Positions 1 through 5,802 of a DNA stretch of 5,866 nt are shown here, piece after piece. The DNA is from Burkholderiales bacterium. Lineage in GTDB: Bacteria; Pseudomonadota; Gammaproteobacteria; Burkholderiales; Burkholderiaceae_F. Each line of letters opens with the position of its first letter. Within the stretch, counting starts at the first letter, position 1. Location: contig JAJPXW010000106.1 of assembly GCA_021205255.1 (NCBI GenBank), positions 1 through 5,866 on the forward strand, given 5' to 3'. The notes under the pieces are model-generated. The model saw only the letters and a list, made by a program, of their open reading frames with translations. It was not told the DNA's origin and made no database searches. The position numbers were made by a program, and so were the translations under genes.

Positions 1-6
1 TCCTAA
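1..6 (-). promoter_or_regulatory. Possible ribosome binding site of the next operon gene, cut by the window edge
   Basis: After the HAD stop codon the minus strand reads ACAGTGTTAGGA up to the window edge, with no hairpin. TTAGGA resembles a Shine-Dalgarno sequence, so a third gene probably starts just outside. In many betaproteobacteria, as I recall, pcnB (poly(A) polymerase) follows this hda and HAD pair, but nothing in the window identifies it. Confidence 0.35.
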
Positions 7-12
7 CACTGT

Positions 13-735
13 TCAATTCTCCGAAACCGCTGAATACTCAGGGATTTCTGTTTTGAATAAGTGGACTATTTTCCACCCGCGTTCTAACGCCACTTTCTCC
101 AAGGCATCGTCAGGATTTGCCGCTACAGCGTTACCTCCATTGTCCGCAATGAACTGCAAAAGTGGCAAATCCGTAATGGAATCGGTGTAAAAGCTTGAAC
201 CTTTTAACGCCTGTTCTCCGCCATAACGTTCTACATATGTCCTAACTGCACATGTCTTGCCGTCTTCAAAGGCATGTCTATACCATCTGCCAGTAAATTC
301 TCCGTCTAAATTTCTAACTGGCTCGGCACATATTATGTCGTCAAGACCAAATAGTTTGGCAATAGGCTCTACCACAAATCTGTAGGTTGCTGTAACCAAA
401 ACCGTCCTTTCACCTTTATTCTTATGAGCTTTAACTAACTGAACTGCCTTTGGCATAACCTTTGGCACTATAAATTTCTTTAGGTAGTCTTCTCTGAAAG
501 AGAGGAGCTTATTGAGCGGAAAGGAAGAAAGTAGCTCCATTTCGAAATTCATATACTTGATAATTTCAAGAGTTCCAGCCTCGTACTCCTCGTCAAATTT
601 AGTTTGCGTCGCTTTAAATTCTTGTTGCCGGTTAGCTATATGTTCAATTAGGTAGAACGCCCACAATCCGCTACTGTCTACTGGCAATAGAGTGTGGTCA
701 AGATCAAAAAATGCGATGGTGTTCTTGTTATTCAT
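13..735 (-). CDS. HAD-IB family phosphatase (SerB-like hydrolase)
   Basis: This is a cytoplasmic phosphomonoesterase of the haloacid dehalogenase superfamily, subfamily IB, the group that includes phosphoserine phosphatase. All four HAD motifs are visible. Motif I is DLDHT with nucleophile D11 and acid/base D13. Motif II is VTAT with T115 or T117. Motif III is probably K160 in EDGKT. Motif IV is TDSITD with D185 and D189 for magnesium. Residues 20-100 between motifs I and II form the helical C1 cap typical of subfamily IB. The 240-residue length is normal. The start overlaps the end of hda by 8 bases, and a GAGGG ribosome site inside hda sits about 6 bases upstream, so the two are translationally coupled. 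HAD-IB genes next to hda are familiar in betaproteobacteria. The substrate cannot be read from the sequence, and the overall pattern is not that of true SerB, so I give no gene symbol. Confidence 0.92.
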   Translation of the reverse strand: MNNKNTIAFFDLDHTLLPVDSSGLWAFYLIEHIANRQQEFKATQTKFDEEYEAGTLEIIKYMNFEMELLSSFPLNKLLSFREDYLKKFIVPKVMPKAVQLVKAHKNKGERTVLVTATYRFVVEPIAKLFGLDDIICAEPVRNLDGEFTGRWYRHAFEDGKTCAVRTYVERYGGEQALKGSSFYTDSITDLPLLQFIADNGGNAVAANPDDALEKVALERGWKIVHLFKTEIPEYSAVSEN

Positions 736-1408
736 TTCTATCCCTCATTTTTTCCTGTTCCAGCCATTCCTTTATAAGCGGTATCGTCAGCGGGCGCTTT
801 TTAGAGCGGCTATACCTTTCAACTCCGTCAAAGAGCCGACTAAGCGTACTCATATCGCGAGGAAGGTACGTAAGGATCCAGTTCATCGTTTCTTCCGAGA
901 CAATTAAGCCTCTTTCGTTGGCATGATCGATGAAAGCCTGACGCTTTTGCTTTTCCTGAAGAGGTACTAGTTCAAAGACGGAGCCCCATGAAAGCCTACT
1001 GGAAATATCCTCGCGAAGTCCTTCGGATTTCAAAGCTTGAGGACTTTTAAGTCCAGTCGTCAGCAGAGAGGTGCCGGGATGAGCTCGAACTTCGGTAAAG
1101 AGGTCAAATAATTTTTGCTTTTGTTCCGCATTGAGCGTATGCACGTCATCGACGACATAAAGCTTCCTACCTTCCTGATAGTCGGGAACAGCTTCTGATG
1201 AACGTCCGGCATTTAAAGCTTCGGCTAAAAACGACTTGCCTGTACCGTGGGGGCCGAAAAGATAGACAAATTGAGAGCCTCGGCCATCTGCTAATGCGCA
1301 GATTTCCGCAAACGCTTCAACATTATCCCCTACGATAAAGTCTTTTAAATTAGGCAAGCTCTTGGGAAAAAAATCCAAAGGGAGCTGTAAATTTTCTTCT
1401 TTGCTCAT
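728..1408 (-). CDS. hda: DnaA regulatory inactivator Hda (AAA+ protein)
   Basis: Hda binds the DNA-loaded beta sliding clamp and stimulates hydrolysis of DnaA-bound ATP, which prevents re-initiation of replication. Near the N-terminus, residues 8-11 read QLPL and match the clamp-binding motif of Hda. The Walker A loop is GPHGTGKS (52-59) and the Walker B strand is LYVVDD (83-88). SSRLSWG (136-142) carries the probable arginine finger R138. LPRDM (182-186) carries the sensor II arginine R184. The C-terminal RPLTIPLIKEWL matches the Hda ending. At 226 residues it has the Hda size and lacks the DnaA domain IV that binds DNA, which separates it from DnaA. A DnaA-related DnaC-type loader is unlikely given the clamp motif. 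The ribosome site before ATG 1408 is weak (GCTGG). It leads a two-gene or longer operon with the HAD phosphatase. Confidence 0.9.
   Translation of the reverse strand: MSKEENLQLPLDFFPKSLPNLKDFIVGDNVEAFAEICALADGRGSQFVYLFGPHGTGKSFLAEALNAGRSSEAVPDYQEGRKLYVVDDVHTLNAEQKQKLFDLFTEVRAHPGTSLLTTGLKSPQALKSEGLREDISSRLSWGSVFELVPLQEKQKRQAFIDHANERGLIVSEETMNWILTYLPRDMSTLSRLFDGVERYSRSKKRPLTIPLIKEWLEQEKMRDRNE
730..746 (-). promoter_or_regulatory. Coupling ribosome binding site of the HAD gene inside the hda 3' end
   Basis: Read on the minus strand, the last codons of hda contain ATGAGGGATAGAA immediately before the ATG of the HAD gene. The GAGGG core lies about 6 bases from the start, which is good spacing. 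The start codon then overlaps the hda stop TAA within 8 bases (728-735). This arrangement fixes the HAD start and implies that ribosomes terminating on hda re-initiate on the phosphatase gene. Confidence 0.75.
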
Positions 1409-1538
1409 AAACCAGCTTTTAGGATGCCGAATTTTATCTGCATGAGTCTATGTTTTCATTTCTATTATTTGAAAAAGCAGGAAACTCAAGGATACTCAAA
1501 TTTGGCATTGGAGTAATGCAAATAACCCCATAAAGGTT

Positions 1539-1566
1539 TTGACAAACTCCATACATTACCTACTCA
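1539..1566 (+). promoter_or_regulatory. Candidate sigma70 promoter for the DsbC-like gene
   Basis: A perfect -35 hexamer TTGACA lies at 1539-1544. The best-placed -10 is TACTCA at 1561-1566, 16 bases downstream, but it matches the consensus poorly. A start of transcription near 1573 would give a leader of about 38 bases. The -35 is convincing by itself and the -10 is not, so the promoter may need an activator or may be a chance match. The rest of the 196-base divergent gap (1409-1604) holds no clear promoter for hda that I can find. Confidence 0.35.
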
Positions 1567-1610
1567 AAGTAACATGCGACAGAAATTCATAAAATTATTG
1601 GGGTTTGAAA

Positions 1611-2054
1611 ATGCGTCTTTTTAATGAGGCTCATTGGCCAAAAGATCTAGCAGTTAAATTAGTAAAAGGCAATGGAAAGGCAAAGCTAGCTGTCTTCGAA
1701 GATCCGAATTGCGGATATTGCCAAGCATTCGATCAGCAAACACTTACTCAGTTAGATAATGCTACTGTCTATATCTTCTTATGGCCTTTCCTAGGCGAGG
1801 ACTCCGTTGCTAAAGCGGAAGCCATTCTTGGAAGCGATGATCTGGCCCAGGCATTTGTAGATTGGATGGACGATGGTGTTCTTCCAGACGGAGACCCAAC
1901 AGAGGAAGGCCAGGAAATTCTGAAGAAAATATTTGAACTTGCCGAAGAACTTGGTATTCAGGGTACTCCAGCAGTCTTTACCGCTGACGGTCACGGCCCA
2001 TATGGCGCAATGACAATAAGCCAGTTAAGACACAGGATGATCGAAACTCCGTAA
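1611..2054 (+). CDS. Short DsbC-like thioredoxin-fold protein, no signal peptide
   Basis: The protein (147 residues) corresponds to the catalytic domain of the DsbC/DsbG disulfide isomerase family. Residues 20-40 contain GNGK, then AVFEDPNCGYC with redox cysteines C34 and C37. GIQGTPAVF (115-123) carries the cis-proline P120. WPFLGEDSVAKAEAI (58-72) matches the family helix. Normal DsbC is periplasmic and has an N-terminal dimerisation domain and a second disulfide around an AIWC motif. Here the protein starts at the interdomain linker, has no signal peptide, and both extra cysteine sites are replaced (AILGS, and LPDGD), leaving only two cysteines. I chose ATG 1611 because GGGG at 1600-1603 is spaced 7 bases from it. 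A TTG at 1605 would add two residues and has no usable spacing. A stop codon at 1590 blocks any upstream extension. It is probably a cytoplasmic thiol oxidoreductase. The role is unknown. Confidence 0.85.
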   Translation: MRLFNEAHWPKDLAVKLVKGNGKAKLAVFEDPNCGYCQAFDQQTLTQLDNATVYIFLWPFLGEDSVAKAEAILGSDDLAQAFVDWMDDGVLPDGDPTEEGQEILKKIFELAEELGIQGTPAVFTADGHGPYGAMTISQLRHRMIETP

Positions 2055-2080
2055 CAGTAGTCTGTTATAGATTGACATCT

Positions 2081-2112
2081 ATAAAAGCTCTCTTAGAAGA
2101 GCTTTTATTTTT
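2081..2112 (+). terminator. Intrinsic terminator of the DsbC-like gene
   Basis: An 11-base-pair perfect stem pairs 2081-2091 with 2098-2108 around a 6-base loop and runs directly into a T tract ending at 2112. It lies 26 bases after the stop codon of the DsbC-like gene. It separates that gene from purM, which therefore needs its own promoter. The stem is partly A/T, but the geometry is textbook. Confidence 0.85.
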
Positions 2113-2180
2113 GCTCATTGCTCAATTAGCTACCTTGCCTCTACCCAATCTATTTTGGAAAGAGAATCACTTCCCTTAGC

Positions 2181-2189
2181 TGTTAAAAT
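2181..2189 (+). promoter_or_regulatory. Candidate extended -10 promoter element of purM
   Basis: TGTTAAAAT combines the extended -10 dinucleotide TG, one spacer base and TAAAAT (five of six consensus bases). No good -35 sits 16-18 bases upstream, and the nearest TTGGAA (2155-2160) is too far away. Transcription would start near 2196 and leave about 26 bases before the purM ATG. I see no PurR-type palindrome here. The purM ribosome site itself is weak (CTGGA around 2212-2216). Confidence 0.4.
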
Positions 2190-2222
2190 CCCCTAACTTT
2201 TATCAATACTTCTGGAACAACC

Positions 2223-3251
2223 ATGACATCCCTCTCCTATGCGGCTTCAGGCGTCTCTATTGACGCTGGTGACGAACTAGTCGAAAGAATTAAGCCATTA
2301 GCCAAAAAAACTTTGATTCCAGGAGTTCTGGCATCTATTGGTGGCTTCGGCGCTTTATTTGAAGTTTCCAAGAGCTATAAGGAGCCAGTACTAGTTTCCG
2401 GAACGGATGGCGTTGGTACCAAGCTTAAATTGGCATTCCTTCTGAATAAGCACGACACCATTGGACAGGATCTCGTTGCTATGAGTGTCAACGACATCCT
2501 TGTACAAGGTGCCAAGCCTATCTTTTTCCTCGACTATTACTCTTGCGGCCATTTAGACGTAGATGTAGCGGAAAAAGTCATCGGTGGAATAGCTAAAGGA
2601 TGCGAACTTGCCGGTTGCGCACTTATCGGTGGAGAAACCGCTGAAATGCCAGGAATGTATCCTGTAGGAGAATACGACTTAGCAGGTTTTGCTGTCGGAA
2701 TCGTTGAAAAATCCAAAATCATCGATGGCTCTTCCATTAAGCCAGGCGACGTGGTCATCGGTCTACTTTCTAGCGGCCCTCATTCCAACGGCTATTCTCT
2801 TATCCGCAAAATAGTAGAAGTAAGTGGTTCCTCTTGGGAAGACAAAGTCGGTAACGAAACAGTAGCGGAAGCTGCAATGCATCCAACTCGCATTTACGTC
2901 AAGCCAGTGTTAAAAGTAATGGAGGAGATATCGATTAAAGGTCTTGCCCACATTACAGGAGGCGGTCTACTTGAAAATGTGCCACGAGTACTGCCAGATA
3001 ATGTCGCCGCAATTATTAAGAAAGATTCCTGGACTCCTCCGCCGATTTTTAAGTGGCTACAAGAAAAAGGCAATGTAGAGACTCATGAAATGTACAGAGT
3101 CTTCAACATGGGTATTGGAATGGTAGTTATCGTGCCTAAGGAAGATGTTGAAAAGGCCTTGGAAGCTTTTGAAAGGTCTGGCGAGGAAGCCCGGGTAATT
3201 GGCACTATAGAGCCAAGAAAAGAAGGCATGCCTGGCTGCGAAGTTAAATAA
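2223..3251 (+). CDS. purM: Phosphoribosylformylglycinamidine cyclo-ligase (AIR synthetase)
   Basis: PurM catalyses the fifth step of de novo purine synthesis, the ATP-dependent ring closure of formylglycinamidine ribonucleotide (FGAM) to aminoimidazole ribonucleotide (AIR), in the cytoplasm. The sequence aligns by eye along its full length with E. coli PurM. It starts with SLSYAASGVSIDAG, followed by the signature VSGTDGVGTKLKLA (58-71), the MSVND block (87-91), the GGETAEMPGMY loop (136-146) and SSGPHSNGYSL (183-193). The second domain carries HITGGGLLENVPRVLP (243-258) and the FNMGIGM strand (294-300). At 342 residues it is essentially the standard length (about 345). No purN follows. The downstream neighbour is a convergent Sel1-repeat gene, so purM appears to be a single-gene transcript between two terminators. 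Confidence 0.98.
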   Translation: MTSLSYAASGVSIDAGDELVERIKPLAKKTLIPGVLASIGGFGALFEVSKSYKEPVLVSGTDGVGTKLKLAFLLNKHDTIGQDLVAMSVNDILVQGAKPIFFLDYYSCGHLDVDVAEKVIGGIAKGCELAGCALIGGETAEMPGMYPVGEYDLAGFAVGIVEKSKIIDGSSIKPGDVVIGLLSSGPHSNGYSLIRKIVEVSGSSWEDKVGNETVAEAAMHPTRIYVKPVLKVMEEISIKGLAHITGGGLLENVPRVLPDNVAAIIKKDSWTPPPIFKWLQEKGNVETHEMYRVFNMGIGMVVIVPKEDVEKALEAFERSGEEARVIGTIEPRKEGMPGCEVK

Positions 3252-3278
3252 AAATCCTTCTAATTTTCGTTTTTTCGT

Positions 3279-3305
3279 AAGCGCAGTTTTTACTGCGCTT
3301 TGTGT
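3279..3305 (+). terminator. Probable intrinsic terminator of purM
   Basis: A 9-base-pair perfect GC-rich stem, AAGCGCAGT (3279-3287) with ACTGCGCTT (3292-3300), closes a TTTT loop 27 bases after the purM stop. The following TTTGTGTT is a broken T tract, so efficiency may be moderate. On the minus strand the same hairpin follows the Sel1-repeat gene, but an A-rich run comes after it. It is therefore a poor terminator in that direction, although it could still act as a transcript-end structure. Confidence 0.7.
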
Positions 3306-3308
3306 TAT

Positions 3309-4418
3309 CTATTCGGAGGCGTTCATTTCCCGAAGTCTTTGGCAACCTAATTGGTAACCGACATCACAGGCCCTTTCGAAAAGCTCTCTAGCGCGCCTTT
3401 CCGACTTTTCCACGCCTATGCCGTTAAAGTAAAGAGAGCCAAGACTTACGCAACCGTCACCGTCTCCAGTATTGCAAGCCTCTTCAAAGTAGTGCCTAGC
3501 TTTTGAATAGGATTGCGTCACACCAGCTCCTTCGTAGTACATGGACGCAAGGCCAGCGCAGGCTCTTCCATCTTGAAGCCGACAGCCTTTCTCGAAATAT
3601 TCCAATGATTTGGCAAAGGAGCTCTTTACGCCTTCTCCTGTCGAATACATGATCGCTAAAATTCGACAAGACTCTCCATGGTTAAGAATGCAGGCTCTTT
3701 CCCTATATTCAATAGACTTGGCAAGGGATTTTTCCACTCCGTTGCCCTGGTAGTACATCACGGCCAAATTAGCGCAGCCGTTTCCTTCATCCAACTTGCA
3801 GGCTTTTTCGTCATACTCCTGAGCTAACTTAAAAGATTGTTCGACTCCGAGGCCTGCTCCATACATAAAACCGAGCTCCGCACAGCCAATTCCTTCATCC
3901 AACTGACAGGACTTTTCGAACGATTCCTTGGCCTTTTCAAATGTTTTGGCATCTGGATTACCAACAAGATACATAGAGCCTAAGGCTGCGCACCCTATCC
4001 CGGACTCTAAGTCGCATCCTTTTGTAAAGTACTCGAGAGCAGACGTATTCGACTGCTCTACTCCGTCTCCCCGGTGGTACAAGTAACCAAGCGCGGTACA
4101 CCCAGAGGCATTTTCCAGCTTGCAGCTTTTTTCAAAGAAGTCTTTTGCCTGCGAATATGATTTTTCCACGCCAAGGCCGGAGTAATACATCAAACCAACT
4201 TCGCCACAGCCAAGACCGACATTCAATTCGCATCCTTTCTTGTAGTACTCGAGAGCCTTATTATCTGATTTTTCTATATTTTGTAGATTTCTATACCAGT
4301 CTCCAACCCACACGCAGCTATCCCCGTCTCCTGAAGAGCAAGCTTTTTCCAGGTCTTCAACTTCGCCGGCAAAACAGCTAGTTGCTAAGACCAATAAAGC
4401 AATTGGGATAAACTTCAT
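3309..4418 (-). CDS. Secreted cysteine-rich Sel1-repeat protein (Hcp-like)
   Basis: The 369-residue protein opens with a signal peptide: MKF, a hydrophobic stretch (residues 4-14) and a probable signal peptidase I site after A17 in SCFA. C15 leaves a weak lipoprotein alternative, since ATSC lacks the usual leucine three residues before the cysteine. The mature part is a solenoid of ten Sel1-like repeats. Cysteines fall at 27, 63, 99 and so on up to 351, exactly 36 apart, each followed eight residues later by a partner (35 up to 359), giving ten C-x7-C pairs. This is the disulfide-per-repeat design of Helicobacter cysteine-rich proteins such as HcpB. The fourth repeat departs from the GxGV turn (GNPDAKTF). 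A strong AAGGAAG ribosome site (4424-4430) supports the start. It is probably a periplasmic or exported protein-binding scaffold. Some relatives are annotated as beta-lactamases, but no enzymatic role can be claimed here. Confidence 0.95.
   Translation of the reverse strand: MKFIPIALLVLATSCFAGEVEDLEKACSSGDGDSCVWVGDWYRNLQNIEKSDNKALEYYKKGCELNVGLGCGEVGLMYYSGLGVEKSYSQAKDFFEKSCKLENASGCTALGYLYHRGDGVEQSNTSALEYFTKGCDLESGIGCAALGSMYLVGNPDAKTFEKAKESFEKSCQLDEGIGCAELGFMYGAGLGVEQSFKLAQEYDEKACKLDEGNGCANLAVMYYQGNGVEKSLAKSIEYRERACILNHGESCRILAIMYSTGEGVKSSFAKSLEYFEKGCRLQDGRACAGLASMYYEGAGVTQSYSKARHYFEEACNTGDGDGCVSLGSLYFNGIGVEKSERRARELFERACDVGYQLGCQRLREMNASE
3312..4341 (-). repeat. Ten tandem 36-residue Sel1-like repeats
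   Basis: Within the Sel1-repeat gene the coding units recur every 108 bases. A typical unit reads A-x-x-Y-F-x-K-G/A-C, seven residues, C, x-x-L-G-x-M-Y-x-x-G-x-G-V-E-x-S. The period is exact at the protein level, with no insertion or deletion across ten units. Nucleotide copies are diverged, so recent duplication of units is not evident. The first and last units are partial at their outer helices. Confidence 0.85.
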
Positions 4419-4506
4419 TCTTTCTTCCTTCTCCAGTGGAAACTAAACAGCCCGAATACTACTGATTGTGATACTTCGCATTGCTGAAAAACAACAGCCC
4501 AGCAAC

Positions 4507-4534
4507 TTTATAAAACAAAATCAAATCTCGTTAA
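4507..4534 (-). promoter_or_regulatory. Candidate sigma70 promoter of the Sel1-repeat gene
   Basis: On the minus strand TTAACG (4529-4534, four of six -35 bases) is followed after 16 bases by TATAAA (4507-4512, five of six -10 bases). Transcription would start near 4500 and give a leader of about 80 bases. The 190-base gap after the exporter gene and this promoter suggest that the Sel1-repeat gene is transcribed on its own, although read-through from the exporter is possible because I see no good terminator between them. Confidence 0.4.
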
Positions 4535-4608
4535 CCAATTTTCATCAGAGAACGCTTCTCCATGTCTCTTCTGTCAAAAGCATCTTCCACAAACGGTAAA
4601 ACACTTTT

Positions 4609-5802
4609 CTACTTCGCTAATAGTCTCTTATTGAGAAGTAAATAAAAACCTAGCGGTAAAAGTATTAGACCCGAGAGTGCGATGATTGTGGCGTAGCTAA
4701 TGTAGTTGGCCAACATGCCCGCAAGAGCTGGACCGAATGCCATTCCAAAGTGTGAGAAAAGGAAGCTATAACCAAAGATAGTGCCTGAGTCCTCCTGACG
4801 GGAATATTTTGTCAAAAGAGAGTTAATGGTTGGCATTAAGCCTGCAGTGGCAAAACCACCAAAGAACCTCCAAGCCGTAAACCCAGCAACGGAATTAGGT
4901 ATAACTTGGCAGACCGTCAATACAGTGGTGCTAAAAAGGCAAATCAGCAATATTTTTAGAAAACCATATTCCTGGGCGGCATAACCTATAGCCGGTGATG
5001 CAAACATTACCGAAATACCACAAATAGAAAACACAGATCCCGCGACTAGCATGATGTTTTCCATGCTGCCTCTCAATTGGGCTAGATATAGCGGCAATAT
5101 TGGCTGCAAGCAGTTTATTGACATGCTGACTACAAAGGAACAGATAACTAGCAAGAAAATCCTGCTGTCCTTCAACACACCAATATTGAGAAAATCAGTT
5201 TTCTTTTTAAGTTCTTCATGCTTGCCCTCCTTTACCAGGAAAAGAAGGATAGTTACTCCTATTAAGGCCACTCCCCCGACAAAGAAAGAAAGTCGCATTC
5301 CAAAGATTTCAGCTAGGAGGCCCCCTAGGAACGGTCCGGCAATAGCTCCTACAGTCATACCGCCTTGCAAAGTACCCATAGAAAAGCCTATGTGCCGATG
5401 TGGCACATTAGTAGCTAGCAACGCCAAGATAGCTGGAAAAAGCCCAGCACAAAAACCTTGGAAAAACCGTGCCATGAAAAGCTGAAACGGCGTTTGCACT
5501 ATCCCGCATATAGCGTAGGCAATGGCTAGACCAACGGAAGACCTAACTGCCATCAGTTTGCGACTTGTTCTATCTCCTAATAAACCCCATACCGGACCCA
5601 TCAGAGCGCTGATGAAAAAAGAAATGGAAAAGATCCAGCCAGCCCAGGAATTTACTTCGCTAGCAGGCACATTAAGTTCCTGCACCAAGTAAAGTTGCAA
5701 AAACGGAGTGATCATGGTGAAGGACGTTTCCATCAGAAACGCCGCAACCGTCAGGATACTTAACGGAATGACCCAGTCCAGTGTTTTTTTGGAAAATCTC
5801 AT
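4609..5802 (-). CDS. MFS drug-exporter family transporter (MdtG-like, 12 membrane segments)
   Basis: This is an inner-membrane proton antiporter of the major facilitator superfamily, drug:H+ antiporter-1 type, most like E. coli MdtG by eye. The 397-residue length and hydrophobic segments fit 12 transmembrane helices, with a short charged central loop around 191-205 (KEGKHEELKKK). Motif A is GLLGDRTSRK (73-82) between helices 2 and 3. Motif B is ARFFQG (111-116) in helix 4. Motif C is GAIAGPFLGG (152-161) in helix 5 and is diagnostic of antiporters. R312 in WRFFGG echoes motif B in the second half. The stop codon is TAG. The leader is AT-rich with no obvious Shine-Dalgarno sequence before ATG 5802. 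The substrate is unknown, and fosmidomycin or other drugs known for MdtG should not be assumed. No regulator gene lies next to it within the window. Confidence 0.93.
   Translation of the reverse strand: MRFSKKTLDWVIPLSILTVAAFLMETSFTMITPFLQLYLVQELNVPASEVNSWAGWIFSISFFISALMGPVWGLLGDRTSRKLMAVRSSVGLAIAYAICGIVQTPFQLFMARFFQGFCAGLFPAILALLATNVPHRHIGFSMGTLQGGMTVGAIAGPFLGGLLAEIFGMRLSFFVGGVALIGVTILLFLVKEGKHEELKKKTDFLNIGVLKDSRIFLLVICSFVVSMSINCLQPILPLYLAQLRGSMENIMLVAGSVFSICGISVMFASPAIGYAAQEYGFLKILLICLFSTTVLTVCQVIPNSVAGFTAWRFFGGFATAGLMPTINSLLTKYSRQEDSGTIFGYSFLFSHFGMAFGPALAGMLANYISYATIIALSGLILLPLGFYLLLNKRLLAK

Noticed and set aside
692..926. Two overlapping plus-strand reading frames of 71 residues
   Set aside because: They lie antisense across the hda end and HAD start, and their composition (rich in Phe, Ser and Arg) looks like the complement of real genes. 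No ribosome site supports them.
1424..1516. Possible 30-codon plus-strand ORF starting MPNFIC
   Set aside because: Its AGG lies too close to the ATG for initiation, it overlaps the hda control region, and it resembles no lost DsbC N-terminus.
1605..1610. TTG start for the DsbC-like gene
   Set aside because: The GGGG ribosome site would be only one base away, while ATG 1611 has 7-base spacing.
1574..1624. A 16-codon leader ORF (MRQKFIKLLG...) overlapping the DsbC-like start
   Set aside because: It has no ribosome site and no regulatory codon pattern. It was considered as a remnant signal peptide in another frame, but it is too short and lacks a hydrophobic core followed by a cleavage site.
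1791..1994. Minus-strand frame of 67 residues inside the DsbC-like gene
   Set aside because: It is a shadow of a clear family-matching gene on the other strand and has no recognisable domain.
4481..4505. TTGCTG / CAGCAA inverted repeat as a terminator for the exporter
   Set aside because: The stem is only 6 base pairs with a 13-base loop and has no T tract on the minus strand.
5051..5485. Plus-strand frame of 144 residues across the exporter
   Set aside because: It is antisense to transmembrane coding sequence, and its Lys, Pro and Arg-rich sequence is the expected complement artefact.
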